Counted from the first letter of the stretch, positions 1 to 12,854 are shown. The stretch: DNA of 64,000 nucleotides from Norana najaformis (GCA_964023275.1 OZ029916.1:14066607-14130606), one strand, 5' to 3'. Notes: generated by a model from the letters alone, not told the origin. A program made the numbers and translations.

Positions 1-174
1 GAGAGAAATTAAATTCATCCTCTGCTGTGTTCTTGGTTACCCATCAGCTTGCCAGTAAATTCTTGACCTTCTCTGCAAATAAAATTTCTCATATAAGGGT
101 AAAATTTATTGGTTACTCGGTATGTGATAAATTTCTTCATCATAATTGTTAACCTCCTGCTTTAAATTACTGTT

Positions 175-480
175 AAGCCATCAAATCTTGCAGAGGTTTC
201 ATCTAACAGAAGCTCTTTTCTTGACACCATTCCTACATCCCTTCTGAAAGAGTTCGTTGATATCCTGTGTCCAACCATTACATCAGTAATCAATTTCTCA
301 TTGCATGAAGGATCCTTCCCATCTGCTTTTACTCATGCCATAGTTCATCCTCTGCTAAAGATACCTTCTCCCGACCCTGGCAACCTGTCTAATAACAGGC
401 CCATCTCAACTTTGAATTTTGTACCTAAAAGACGGATAGTGATGGACTGTACGCAAACTCACCTATCTTCCAACTGTTGG
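175..480 (+). mobile_element. CR1/L2-like LINE fragment, start of reverse transcriptase
   Basis: The frame reads SLLKEFVDIL, SLHEGSFPSAFTHAIVHPLL and NLSNNRPISTLNF, the block that precedes the RT palm in CR1/L2 elements. Only a short piece remains. Confidence 0.7.
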
Positions 481-689
481 GTGGTTTGCTTGCTGATTGC
501 ACTAAATGTATATGCAGTTTAGGTACAATGTTACACTCTGCCATGTCATTTTCGAACCATGCTTGGGCCATATGGAAGTCAGCTTAATTTCACATAAACA
601 ATATTTGTAGAATTAGATGTCTGTGAGGTTCTTAGTATGTTTGTGAGGTTCTTAAAAGGCACTACAGACACATACATACAAATACTGGT

Positions 690-935
690 CCCTCAAACTG
701 TCTTAGTTTTGCTAGCGAATGCAGGTTGATTTCTAGCCAACTTAACTACTGTAACCCATTTTGCAGTGTAACCATAAGAGTGATCTGCACAAACTACGTA
801 CAGTTCAAAGGGTGCTGTACATGAGCTCAACAAAATCATCAATATTGCATTCGTTACACTGGGTGCCTTTCAAGCCAAGAATCCAGTTTAAAATCTATCT
901 TATAGTTCACAGATCCTATCCTAGGTTGAAGAATT
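690..935 (+). mobile_element. CR1/L2-like LINE fragment, C-terminal coding end
   Basis: Reads SDLHKLRTVQRVLYMSS and LHWVPFKPRIQFKIYLI, the characteristic LHWLPV..RIxFKI block after the RT domain. The same strand as the fragment just to the left, possibly one decayed copy with a large deletion. Confidence 0.65.
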
Positions 936-954
936 AAATCAATAGGCAAAAATG

Positions 955-1815
955 TTCAGTTCTAGGCCACGATCCAAGAGTCATGGCAGAGAGACAGCAT
1001 GAGAGCTATGGTGAGTGATGCTTGGGACTGGAGCAGAAATAGGGATAAGAGGAAGAAGGGGAGTCAGGATAGGATCTGTGAAAGAGGAATGTTTTCATTT
1101 TTGAGTGAAAGGCAAATGCAGAAACTGCAAGTGGTGGAGCATAGGTGCGTTTGTATGGTGGGTCAGATAACTGTTGCAGTTCTAGGGGCAGTTTATTCCA
1201 GAGTGGTGGGGCAGCTACAGCTATGACGCAATTGCCAAATTTTAAGATGAGGTGACGGACGGACGGAGAAGTGTTATGGCAGAAGAGGAGCGGGTTGAGC
1301 GAAGCGTTTGGATTGTAAATAACTCACGAAGATAGGAGGGTTGGGAAGATTGAAGTGTGTTGTAGGTAGGTGATAGGACTTTGTACTTGGTTCGTTCAGG
1401 AACTTTAAGCCAGCGAAGTGATTTAAGAACAGGAGTTATGTGATGGTGTTTGGAGGTTTTGGTGACAGCACGAGCAAGAGCATTCTGAATGGCTTGAAGG
1501 CGGCTTATTTGGATGGTTCAGGAAACGTGAATTGCAGCAGTCTAATTTAGCATGGACTATGGATGTGGCAATGGTTGATGCAGTTTCAAGGTCAAGCATT
1601 GGGTGGACTCTGCGAAGGTCACGGATTTGCATGAAGCAAGAGTGGGAGAGATGGGTAATGTTTTCAGAGAAACTGAGGTTTTGGTCAAAGATCACACAGG
1701 AGACAGGAGAGTTAATGTTAAAGGTGTGTGTGGAGGCAAAATCCAGGCTGAGAGTGATTTCTGTGTCGCTCTGTTTTCTCTCTCCCTTTTCCTCTCTATT
1801 TCTGAAGGCAAACAA
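955..1815 (-). mobile_element. CR1/L2-like LINE, post-RT region and 3' part
   Basis: On the minus strand the frame gives SCVIFDQNLSFSENI, CFMQIRDLRRVHPMLD and IVHAKLDCCNS, typical of the region after the RT palm. The downstream part (955-1105) matches the 3' portion of the plus-strand copy at 18800-19068, including the CAGATCCTATCCTGAC segment. Truncated at the 5' end and several frame breaks. Confidence 0.75.
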
Positions 1816-1845
1816 GCTAAATCAAAAGAGTAAAAACTAAAATCT

Positions 1846-2399
1846 AACCTATGCTTTACATTCTTTAAAAACTTTCAAGGATACGTAAAAAGAATATTCC
1901 CAATTAATTTAAAGTAGATCTGGCAGTAATAGATACTTTCTTCTTTTTCAGGCAGATAATATCCATACTGCAATACCAACATTGACATCCAAATTTAATT
2001 TTAATTACAAATTTGACGATGTAATGCTTCAGTTACTTCTGAATCAAAGACAGTCACAATTCTTTTACAAAGTTTTTGCCAGCAATCAAGGAAAAATGAA
2101 CATTAAGACCCAGCTGCACAATCACTACTTGACAAAAGGTTTATTTTCCTTGGGTTTAATTATCACTTTCCTCAGATACATTACACCAATTCTGCTTTGT
2201 GGAATATTATCATTAAACTAAATAATCTCAACTTATTTTGGAAAGTATGATATAAGTAAAAAATTACTTTGGACTCTGTCATGAGAGTCCTAACATTTGA
2301 CTCACTGGTCAACAAACACTCAGTGCATTGTCCTTTACTAATATCACTGATTTCTGCCATTATTCCTGCTTGTCCTAGAACTCTGAACATGGTGTCATA
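1846..2399. other. Intergenic stretch, nothing recognised
   Basis: AT-rich, only short open frames without recognisable motifs. Confidence 0.5.
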
Positions 2400-2616
2400 G
2401 TGAGTCTGCTACTGCTGACATATCTAGTTACCTGAGCATGGTGTCACAGATCTGTCAACTCTAACTCAGAGCCTGTTGGTTGGGCTCAGCGTGTTTGTGT
2501 GAGTCTGCTACTGCTGACATATCTAGTTACCTGAGCATGGTGTCACAGATCTGTTGGTTGGGCTCAGCGTGTTTGTGTGAGTCTGCTACTGCTGATATAT
2601 CTAGTCACCTGAGCAT
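2400..2616 (+). repeat. Tandem repeat, three units of 99, 78 and about 40 bp
   Basis: Units begin GTGAGTCTGCTACTGCTGA at 2400, 2499 and 2577. Unit 2 lacks 21 bp present in unit 1; unit 3 is partial and more diverged. Confidence 0.9.
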
Positions 2617-2639
2617 TGGTTGCTAACTGATAAACATAT

Positions 2640-2745
2640 GACATGTAACATCATTTCAGCTAGCGTAGAGGGCGCCTTTGCTTACCGGGTAGTTTCTCTT
2701 GGAGCGGCACTATATAACTGTCCAATTACAATTATTGCAATTTAT
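2640..2745 (+). mobile_element. LINE 3' end remnant
   Basis: GGAGCGGCACTATATAACTG followed by CCAATTACAATTA is like the 3' end of the LINE at 4.1-6.1 kb and of the piece at 40080-40145. Confidence 0.5.
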
Positions 2746-3010
2746 TTTCTTGCTGTCTGCAAATTTATTCAGTGAAATGAAAGTCTCAGAATGTTTACTT
2801 AGTCCTGTGTCTAAAATTGACATAAATCTCAACCAGCAGAAATCACCAGAAGTAGGTTGCATATAATTAACTTTCAGCAAGATAGGTAAAGGCCAGGTAC
2901 TTGCTGCAGTGCAAACAGAAAATCAATAAGTGATGATTTAATGTAAAACTTAAGATAATCACTGATATGAAAAGGATGATTCAAAGAAAACTTTTCTGCA
3001 ATCTGGCCTA

Positions 3011-3551
3011 AAATTGTAATCATAATCTCGAGATTTCTGCAGCACTCAAAGAAAGCTAAGTCATGAGAACCAGCTTACTCACAGGTGCTCAGTCAAAGCA
3101 ACATTGTTATGCTGGTAAGGTCAGATCCAGGTCCACGTCAAGATCCAAGGATCAGGTAGTCAGATGGCTACAGTATATGGTGTTTAGAATTGGAGTGGCA
3201 AGACAGTCAAGGGGAAGAGGAGGAATCAGGATAGGATTTCTGGAAGAAGAGCCTTTTCAGTTTCAAATGAAAGACCAGCGCAGAGATTGCAAGGGGTGCA
3301 GTGTTGGTGAGTTCATAGGATGTGTCAGATAACTGTGGTAATTTTGGCGGGAGTTGATTCCAGCAGGGCAAAGCAGCTGGGGCTATGCAGCAATTTCCAA
3401 ATTTTACAGATAAGGTGACAGAAGAATGGAGGAGAAGCGTTAGGGCAGAAAAGAAGAGTGTTTGAGTGTAGTGGTTGAATTGTAAATAACTGATGGACAG
3501 GAGGGTTGGGTTCACAAGCTGCATCTCGTCACTCTTGTGATAGTATGACAT
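3011..3551 (-). mobile_element. CR1/L2-like LINE 3' part
   Basis: The 3' end (3011-3105) carries the ATCTCGAGATTTCTGCAGC segment shared with copies at 16.09, 17.58 and 19.0 kb. The minus-strand frame reads FGNCCIAPAALPCWNQLPP, the C-terminal WNxLP block of CR1/L2 elements. Confidence 0.7.
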
Positions 3552-3559
3552 ACCACTTA

Positions 3560-4110
3560 GCCTTAAATTGGGTCATTTTTTAACCTTGATGATAATTATG
3601 GTTACGTATAATAAATTTACACAAACATAAGGACTAACAGTAGCCCTCCAGTATGTTTTCATCTCTTTGTAGTTTTTAAATGGGCATTCAGGTGGGAGGC
3701 TGTGTCTTATGTTGATTATCTGTCCCTTTTTCATGCTACCAAAAATAAATAAATCCATTTAGTGTTTCAATTTTAGATGTATGCAATGTTTACAAGACAA
3801 ATTACCATTACTTATCTACAGTTCTGTTACGGCACCATAATATCACTAAATATTTTGTGCGGTATATGTACATAATTCAAAAACATGTAAAGCCACGCTG
3901 GCTACACTAGTCAACAAGATATTTCTTTAAGAAATCAATAGGTGCTAAAGCACAAATTTCCAGTCGAGTGACACTTTACAAAAAAGTAGCAAACTGCCAC
4001 TGCTACAGAAAACCTATGAACAGCCTATCAGCATCTTCATAGTTTATTAAAAGATGCTGCAAAAAGAACTGAAATGAAGTTAAGTTTCATTTAAGGATTT
4101 GAACATGTGC
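3560..4110. other. Intergenic stretch, nothing recognised
   Basis: No gene or repeat family recognised between the LINE at 3.0-3.55 kb and that at 4.12 kb. Confidence 0.5.
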
Positions 4111-4119
4111 TACAGTATG

Positions 4120-6058
4120 TATGAACCGTGGACCGTACAGCCTGGATCCACCGGCTGCGCCAAATGCATGGTATGTTCAGGGAGAAGCTGATCGACCGAG
4201 AAAGATCCAACTCACACCGGCTATGGAAGTCGCTTTCCAGCATCCTTGGACGCTCCACTCCAAAGTCACCACCCTCACATCCATCATTTACAGCTGAAGA
4301 CTTCCAGGTCTATATGCGGGAAAAGGCAGACTCGGTTCGTCGATCTACCGAGGGTGCTCCCCCTCCTTCCTTCCTCTCGACGGAATGCAGGATGTCGGAC
4401 CTCGAGCCAATCTCCGCGGTGGCCCTACGCCAACTGCTACTTTCCACGCCATCAAAGTCCTGTGAACTGGATCCTCTTCCACCATTTCTACTCAAGGATT
4501 TTGTGGACGACCTGTTGCCTTTCCTGCATTTGTTGTGTAACGCGGCTTTGGGAGAGGGTTCCCTTCCCCTCGCCCAGAAACGAGCTATTGTTTTTCCTTC
4601 TTTAAAACGCCCTGGTTTAGACACTAATGATATGGCTAACTATCGCCCCATATCTAATTTGTCTTTTTTGTCGAAACTGATTGAAAAACATGTTGATACA
4701 ATTACTGCAGTATTTAGAGGCTAACTCCCTCCTGCCTAGCCAGCAGTCGCGATTCAGACGGTTCCACTCAACAGAGACGGTCATCACCCGCATTCTAGCT
4801 GACATCCTTGGGGCTTTCAATCGGGGTCATGTTACCCTTCTTGCGCTTTTCGATATAAGTGCAGCTTTTGACACTATCGACCACGGTATCCTTCTGGGGC
4901 GGCTGGAAATGTCCTTTGGACTCGTCGGCCCTGCTCTTTCATGGCTCCGTTCATTCCTGTCTGGTCACTCTCAATCTGTGGTCTTTGGTTCAACACGTTC
5001 TGATTGGTCCTCGGTCTCCTTGGGTCTCCCTCAGGGCTCTGTCTTAGCTCCCTTACTTTTTATTCTATACACGGCTGACCTGAGCTTTATTCTGTCTCCA
5101 ACCGGGGTAGTGTCTCACCAGTATGCTGATGACACCCAGGCATATATTCATGGCCCAGTGGGTGAATCTGTCGCCTTAGTTCATCAAGTGCTTCGGGCAT
5201 CGGAAGCACTTGAGGCCTGGTTGAACTCAAACCGTCTGCGCCTGAACCCTGGTAAGACCCAGTTTATCTGGTTTGGCAGTCGCGCCCAGCTTTCTAAGAT
5301 TGATCTGGCCAGATTACTTAGGCTCTTCCCTGATATCTCCTTCTCTTCCTCAGTCCGTGATCTAGGAGTAATTTTGGATCAGGAACTTACTCTGAAGGAG
5401 CATGTGAACAATGTCTGTTGAACGTGTTTCTACCATCTGCGTCAACTGCGAACTATCCAACACTCTCTTACGACCCAGGCTGCTACCATTCTGGTCCATG
5501 CGTTTATTTGTTGACTATGGCAATGCTGTCTTTGCTGGCTTGAGTCTCTTCTGCATCTCGCAACTACAATCTGTCTTGCACGCGGCTGCTCGTCTGATCG
5601 GAGGTATCCCTAAGTTTGGCCACATCTCTGCTTACATTTCAGAGGAGCTTCACTGGCTGGCTATCCAAGAGCGTATAAAATTTAAAATCCTGGTTCTTGT
5701 ACGTAATTGCCTCTTGGGTTGCGCCCCATTTTATCTTAGGGAGCTCTGTGTTTTGGCCTCCTCCATTCCGGGCCGTAGACTACTTCATTTGGCGGTACGG
5801 GGTGACTTGCTTGCCCCATCGGTTCGAACAGCTACGGTCCAGCGCAGAAGTTTTGCTGTGGTTGGTCCCGCTTTTTGGAATGGGTTTCCTAATGGCCTAC
5901 GCCAGGAACTTCTTAGTTTATCTCCCCCTCTTTTCCGCAAGCGCTTGAAGACCTTCTTATTTTCCAGTTCTTCTGGGTTGTAGGGCCGGGAGCGCCTCTG
6001 AGGAGTTTACCTCGAAGTGGCGCTTTATAAATTTTTGATTACATTACATTACATTACA
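4120..6058 (+). mobile_element. CR1/L2-like LINE, RT to 3' tail, 5'-truncated
   Basis: The longest LINE in the window. It covers the pre-RT linker, the whole RT and the C-terminal region in three frames: 4128-4724, 4681-5421 and 5411-5983, so two frameshifts split an otherwise readable copy. RT motifs are YRPISNLSFLSKLIEK, FDISAAFDTIDH, GLPQGSVLAPLLF, YADDTQAYIHG and LHWLAIQERIKFKI; the catalytic YADD is near 5119. The endonuclease domain is missing. The 3' end reads GAAGTGGCGCTTTATAAA and closes with an (ATTAC)n tail at 6037-6058. It looks younger than the other copies. Confidence 0.9.
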
Positions 6059-6059
6059 T

Positions 6060-6680
6060 GAATGTATGTGTATAGGTACATATGCATCATGACACTTAAT
6101 ATAATGCCGTTGAAGTACTTCTCAATTATGCTGCACACAGCTATATCTCAATGATCTAACCAAGACGCGTCTTAGGAAGTAGGAAAATTTATGCTGAACA
6201 GAGTCAAATCCAACCGTCCATACCTACAATTGGAAGACTGTTTGAAGAAGGAGGTCCAATTTGAGAAGGCACAATGGGCTCAAGTTGATTTGTGGAAGAA
6301 CACTTTCACATCTCCATGGGCAGCACAGCACAATGATTGCTGACTTTTGACTCAAGACTGGAACACAGAACTCCCATGATGTATGACCAATGAGGCCCAT
6401 CCCAAGAGGAGAATCTTGAACTTGATGAGATTCTAGTGGAGTGTGTCTCTCACATGAGAGAATTTCAGCAGACTGGCAGTAGTCAGATGTCACAGTTGAC
6501 TATGGACAGAAGCTGACAGATTCTGGGCTTTGGTATGGTTGCAAGGATCAAATTGCAGTAGTCACTGATCATCAGAATGAATAAATGGACAAAGGTCATA
6601 TCAGTATTACATGACTTAAAGTTCTAAAGAAGCAACAGATTTGTCTGTAGTCGAATGATGCTCATGTTGTTGGGGAGGGT
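6060..6680. other. Intergenic stretch, nothing recognised
   Basis: No recognisable coding or repeat signature. Confidence 0.45.
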
Positions 6681-6689
6681 CTCCAATTG

Positions 6690-7480
6690 TAATTGTAATT
6701 TGTAATTTTAATCATGAATTTATATAGCACCTCATCAAGAAAACTCATTACAAGCTCACATGACTTTGATGGTGACAACAAGTGGAGCATGTCTTTGATG
6801 AAGACAGGCTACAAATACAGCATCTTGCAGTCAGTTGGAGGGACAGTTGGCAGTGGTGCACCTTCAGTACAGCAGTGGACTGAGTCTATCTTCTGGTGCA
6901 CGAGCTCCAAGTAGGTCATGGCTGTGAATGACGGTTACATGGGACTTTTCTTTAAAGTAGAGCAGGTAATCACTTTCTCTCAGTAAAGCATTTCCTTTTC
7001 TCTAAGTGTGCAACATATCTGTTATATATTGTGAATCCAGGCAGTGCAGTCATCAGCACTGGTGTTCACTTGAAGGATCACCTGAGTCATCTAACTCTGA
7101 AGTTGAAGAAGATCATGAAAGGCTCCACTGACCCACTGAGTGAGAGGCCTCTGATGAGGACAGACCTGACTGCATAGACCAGCTGCATGAGCAGCAAAGG
7201 AACAGTGAAGAATAGGAAACTGTGATCTGAGTGAGATGGCAGCTCCACCCCAATACCGTGAACGAACCATCATCTCTGGGGATTACAACGTCAAGCCAGC
7301 TTCTCAAGTTGTGCGTTGGCTCTGAGACATCCAAACAGGAGATAAGCCGTGACTCGGTGACAGCACCAATGTCCAGGCGACAATATTGGTGACCTCCAGG
7401 AACTTATTGCCCAAGGACCAAACATTCCAAGTGACCAGATCCAGACCATATTCATCGCAGCTGGTTAACTTTGTGCAGAT
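6690..7480 (-). mobile_element. Degenerate LINE with endonuclease-like remnant
   Basis: The low-coordinate end carries, on the minus strand, GAGGTGCTATATAAATTCAT followed by an AATTAC-rich tail, a LINE 3' end. Further up, broken frames read LVTWNVWSLGNKFLEV and VIPRDDGSFTVLGW, like an AP-endonuclease start. The two ends lie too close for a full element, so it is internally deleted. Confidence 0.45.
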
Positions 7481-7489
7481 GTTGGTGGA

Positions 7490-8185
7490 ATGTGGAGTGG
7501 CACCACAAGCAGAAGAACAACCAATGAAATCCAGTTCCTACTTGACACACATTCATAGTGCCGGGGTGTTATTTCACTGAAGATCGAGAATAACAAATGC
7601 AGCATCTTGCAAGCAAAAACACTTGTAGCACACAGTTACTGTTAGTTCTGCTATCTTCTTTTCCAAAAAACTGTAATTAGGATTGGTTACTGTCCACATC
7701 AGACTGTATATACAAATCAAACTGTACGAAAAGTGGCAGTTAAATACAATCTGTTATTTTGCACAGACACTTGTATCGTACTTACCTGGGTAAAACATGG
7801 CACCATTTGGAAGTAATTGAGTGCTCTTCTATTGGTTCTGCTTTCTTGTTTTCCAAGAAGTTGCTAACAACTTCTGCACTAATACCAAAATCCAGCAACT
7901 GCAGTAATTCACACACAGAACACTTCAAACCTTTGACTGTTACAAATGTCAGTGAACAATTTCCTAATATTAAAAAGTTAATAAAAACACGTCAAGCAGT
8001 AATATAAACTAATTTGCTTCTAGTATGTTGTTTCTGATAGGTCTGCCAAAAATCTGTGAATTTAAGTAGTCTGTAAAAAATTAGCTAAAATTACGTGTCA
8101 GAAAAATATAATATATAAACATAAAATAATTTTTTAAAGAAATGTATATAACAGTTTCAGTCCATAAACTATAAAAAAGACATTA
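7490..8185. other. Intergenic stretch, nothing recognised
   Basis: AT-rich, with short open frames only. Confidence 0.45.
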
Positions 8186-8193
8186 AGTTTGAT

Positions 8194-9326
8194 TAGAGCT
8201 GGGCATTTAACACGTTGTTAATGCAATTAATATGCTAATTAATTAACACAATTAATTTTTGTAATGCAATTAACGATGGTGCCACTATGCAGGTTCATTT
8301 ATATAGAAGTGCACTTAAGAATTTCTTGATAAAACAGTTCTCGTGGTGGCTCAGGTTCATGGAAACTATAATCCAAGTTTACTTTCTTTTTTTGCTTTTA
8401 GTTCTTCATGTTATGTGCATTTTGCAAAGTTCCTTTACGATTTTTAATCTAAAGAAGGATGGAAACAGTGAAAAATATTTGTCAGACAGAAATTTTTATT
8501 TAAGAGACAATCAAATCACAACTTGTAAATATAGTGGCAAGGCATTTAAGTATCACCAGTGCTTCTCCATGCTGCAGTACCATCTGAAAACCAAACATCT
8601 GTTCACAAATTGTCAAAGAAGCTCAGCCCCATCAATTTCTGGATTGGACATCTGGCAGCCAACTCTGTCCCAACTTTTAAATGGCTCGAAAGTTAAATAG
8701 CTCTCAATAAATCTAAAGTGATGCTATCATGGATGCAATAGTGCAATGGATTGCAATGAACTGCAGACTGTATAGTATAACTACCAATGTAGATCTTCAG
8801 AATGTACTAAGCACTGTTACAAACAATGCAACTAACGAACTGCCTATATGATGAACTATTGGACGAAAATAAAGTTTGACTTGCAAAATTAACTAAACAT
8901 ATGTTCGTTGTTTTTGTTCATTCAAAACAAAATAAATAATGTATATTAAAGTAAACACTGGTATTCAAGACAATTTATTAGCCACTGTAAACAACTACTC
9001 ACCAAGAGTGATATACATCCTTATGAAAAATAATAATGAATTTCACTTCTGAAGTGACGGTAAAGTCTTCAACACTTCAAGAGTGATATACATATTATTC
9101 AAACTAATGTTTCAGTATCCAAAATAAGCTAAAGTAAGTAAGGAAATACATATTGTGTACATGTTTACAGTAGGCTACCAATATTTTTAAAACTCCAATA
9201 TGTATATTTTCTATTTTATTTTTGCTAGTTAGCTATCGTGTCATGCGATTAAAAATTAATCAAGTTATTAAAAACTTAATTGTGCGATTAATTTTGATTA
9301 AAATTTTTGATCGATGCCCACCCCTA
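8194..9326 (+). mobile_element. hAT-like DNA transposon remnant with BED zinc finger
   Basis: The ends are TAGAGCTGGGCATTTAA and, inverted, TAGGGGTGGGCATCGATC, like hAT terminal repeats, with ATTAA-rich subterminal sequence on both sides. Flanking 8-mers AGTTTGAT and ATTTTTAT match at 6 of 8 positions, consistent with an old 8-bp target duplication. Inside, 8287-8700 encodes TTCKYSGKAFKYHQC and LQYHLKTKH, a BED finger in which the second cysteine is serine. The catalytic core and dimerisation region are missing, so this is a deletion derivative of about 1.13 kb. Confidence 0.75.
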
Positions 9327-9334
9327 ATTTTTAT

Positions 9335-10440
9335 TAAAGTCAAAGTAATGAACGTAATTCATTTTGTTTTTTGCAATAATCTGAATTAAACTTACTTTAC
9401 AAGGCATCATTGTGATTCCATATGGTAGTAGCGAAATGATTGACTTCGAGTGACTGACATTTAAAACCAACTCTGAAAATAATACCTCATTATCACACAT
9501 CAATTTAGTAGCTATAAAACTAGAGACAATTTAAAAAATATTATGTGCCGTAAGACATCATTTTAAAGTCAAAGTTTAAAAAAATGTAAGAAGAGAAACA
9601 ATGCAACTAACTTAACAACTACCAATCAACTAAACTGAATATTTCACATTCAAACCTTTGGCTGGATATTTATGAGTTATCACAAGTCATTTTTGCAAGT
9701 ATGAAATACACCAATGGTGCTTTCCCAGCTGTTTTTCAGAAAGGTAAAAATTTGTTTTTGGTGTGACCAAAATAAATACTAAATATTTTAATTACTCCAA
9801 AATATTTTACCAATTGTTTTAAGTTTTGCATTTAATTATGTGAAAATGTGTGATCATTTGAGTCAAAAAATACGACAATAACATTAATGTTCAGTGGAAA
9901 TTTGCTGTAAAATTAAAAAAACTGACCAAGTTTTGTTAAAGCATATGAGATCAGAGGCTTACACATCATCCAGCCAATTCAAACATTGCATTCAATTTTG
10001 TGACTGCATAAACCGACAAAACTGTCTACTGGGGACATTTACATGAACAAACAAGTTTTGTAAAAATAACTGATGTAACTTTAATTACTGTAAAGCAAGC
10101 AAAATCATGTAACGCTGACTTATTCCCCAGAACCAGTGCAGCACTGAGTGGATCTGACTGATGAAAGCGTATGGCTGCTCTGTAATGTCTGCGTAAGCAA
10201 AGGCCTTGCAGACGGACTGCATGCAAAAAGGTAAACATGCATTGTTTGTGTGTGAAACTAACTATTTAAAAGTATCATATGTTTAATTTGACCAACATGG
10301 AGGAGACATGCACAGAAGACTCTGCACTACTCCTTAAGACTCTGCACTATTCCCTATATGCATATATATATACTCATAGTATAAAAGTTGGCATATAAAC
10401 GATAATTTTCAATCAGAGCTGTTATGCAAATATGTGAATA
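9335..10440. other. Intergenic AT-rich stretch, nothing recognised
   Basis: No gene, RNA or repeat family recognised. Confidence 0.45.
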
Positions 10441-10456
10441 TGCCGATACAGAAGTG

Positions 10457-10712
10457 ATGAGTCAGCAAGTTTTAAACAAGCCTAGATGAAACACATGTAT
10501 CACGTGATTATATGCTGAAGTGCCTCAAATTAAGGCACTTAGTTGAGCCAGCAAATTTTAGACAGGCCCAAGCATGTCTATATCACCTGCCTGTAATTGG
10601 TGGCACAGCACTGAAGCATTAGTCTGACATCAGTGACGAGCCAGCTGGTGTTGGGCAGGCTTTAGCATGCATGAATCATGTGGGCACTTGCTGAAATGCT
10701 GGTCTGAAATTG
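10457..10712 (+). repeat. Diverged tandem repeat, three units of about 90 bp
   Basis: Units start with GAGTCAGCAAGTTTTA, GAGCCAGCAAATTTTA and GAGCCAGCTGGTGTTG near 10459, 10545 and 10638. The CACCTGCCTGTAATTGGTGG segment of the middle unit recurs at about 11220. Confidence 0.6.
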
Positions 10713-10719
10713 CAGTGAG

Positions 10720-11810
10720 TTATATTTGTACCTGGATATGGTTTGTTGCCTTGACAGGTTTAGACAGCAAAAAATGTTTGAAAGTGAGTGTTATGCTCAG
10801 TTGATTGTTTGTGTTAAATTTGATGTGATTATTGCTGATAATATAACAGCAATTCATAGATTTGTGTGTACAGAAGTTTTAATGTTGGCAATAGAAGTAC
10901 TGACACAATTGAACTGTTATAAATTAATAATAAAAAAATCAAAAAGACATGCTGTCTGTCATCGAATGACAGCTAAGATAGAAATCAGGCTAATCTAAGA
11001 TTTGTAGCTTGATCAATCTGCAACTTCGAAAAACTGCAGAAACTAATAATGTTATGCAAAAGATAACTTACTTATGGCTTCTAGTCTACGGGAGTTCATT
11101 AGGATGTCTTCGCCTACGATAAACCAATGAAAAAAACACAAACTTTACTCACATACTCTTCATTAATTAATTTATGAGTTTTATGATGATGGGTTTAATT
11201 TTGCCAAGCAGGGCTATAGTCACCTGCCTGTAATTGGTGGGCAAGGCACATCTTATGAACTTTGATGTTCGTGTTTCTGTTCATGTAATAATTAAGTGAC
11301 ATTTTTAACAGTAACTCGTACTTCATCCTTCCACAACATGAGACAAAATAGCTCATCAGTGTCTCTATTTTCTCAAATTAATTTCTTTCTAACCTCTGCC
11401 ATTATAGGCCTTTCAGTAATTGTTATTTACTCACCTCAAATTCTGAGTAATCTGAAGATGTTTACAGCACCTATATCATAATCTACTAGATCTATTTCTT
11501 TGTATATGACCACTAAAATGAGTTTATACTAAATACCTTGAACGAGGTACTCCCCAACCTGATTCCACTGTCCAGACAATCTTGCCATAATGGTGTAATG
11601 CAAACAAGCCTGAAAGTCTGCTAACGATACTCGAACCGGTTTATCAAACTATGAAACAAGTTTCCAAAAACAAAAATTAAACACTTTTTTACATGCATGC
11701 ATAACAGATAAATAGACACACAAATCATTCACATGAGCTGTCTGAAATCTAACAGCAAACTTTTAAGAACATCTCACAGGGACTGGAGATATTACTATTA
11801 TTATAAATAT
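10720..11810. other. Intergenic stretch, nothing recognised
   Basis: A short open frame at 10726-10998 has no recognisable motif. No gene called. Confidence 0.4.
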
Positions 11811-11814
11811 TTGT

Positions 11815-12010
11815 TACAAAAATGTGCACACTTATATTCACACAGAAATGCCAGTCTGAGGCACTTTTAATCACTTGGCATGTGAAATGCAGTTAAATAT
11901 CCAGATGTTTGAAGCCAGTGAGAAATAGTGAGTTTTGAGGCATTTCTTGACAGAACAAAGAGTGCACTTTGGAGAAACATTGGTAGTCAGTTCAATTCCA
12001 TTACATATAG
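11815..12010 (-). repeat. Interspersed repeat shared with 30.58-30.75 kb
   Basis: About 150 bp (KAGTGAGAAATAGYGAGTTT-like core, then AAAGAGTGCACTTTGGAGAA) matches the 3' part of the LINE at 30.56-31.05 kb. Probably a minus-strand LINE 3' fragment. Confidence 0.55.
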
Positions 12011-12808
12011 TTATCCAACAGGTCTAAAATTTTGCAAATTTACACTGCTACAAATTAACGTTTTCATTAAAATATATTAGTTTTTACGATCAAAAATCAA
12101 CTGTGCTAAACTGTAAACTGGAAAATTATTTTATGCCTACAGCTTCACAAACTAATTTTTAAGATATTGCATAAATTTCATTGCACCTTTAGTTTCTGTG
12201 TAATTATACTGTATGTGTAAAATCTAATCACAAAAAGTTAATAGTAGCCCACTCAAAGCCTCAAACAACTAGTCAAAATCTAGATAAACTTATGCACAGA
12301 GCAAAAGACGGCCTATGAGATGCAACAGAAGTAACAATTTCAATTTTGAACTAAATTTGCACATGAAATCGGTGTTAACTGTGACCCAAGTGTTAGAAGT
12401 GTTTACTGTCATAGTTGAATTGATTAACTAAGTTCAGAGCCACAGACACCATCCTACGGTTAACCAAGTGATCCAAACTTTTCAGATAGTGACAGAAACC
12501 AGAACATCTATGATTCTAAAAAGCAAACATTTCAAGCAAACTTAATTTTTAAGAACAGCCTAAATGTCCCAGGTCAAGGTTATTAGGAAACCCACAAAAT
12601 CTGAAAGCGCATCAGCCTTTCTGATCAGTCAAGAGAAAGCATTTTTTCTTAAAGAAGAACAGTGTAAGTTATTAGAGTTCTTGGTACTCTGATGAAAATA
12701 CTCTAACCAGCAGCATTCTCTTCTTTAATCTCAGCTGTATCCTACCAGTTTTGTACAGTGACTGCTGTGTAAAAGATAAAGCAACCTCACATTAAAAAAT
12801 AAATAAAA

Positions 12809-12810
<2 letters not shown>

Positions 12811-12851
<41 letters not shown>
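12811..12851. repeat. (TA)n microsatellite
   Basis: About 20 perfect TA units. Confidence 0.95.
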
Positions 12852-12853
<2 letters not shown>

Positions 12854-12854
12854 G

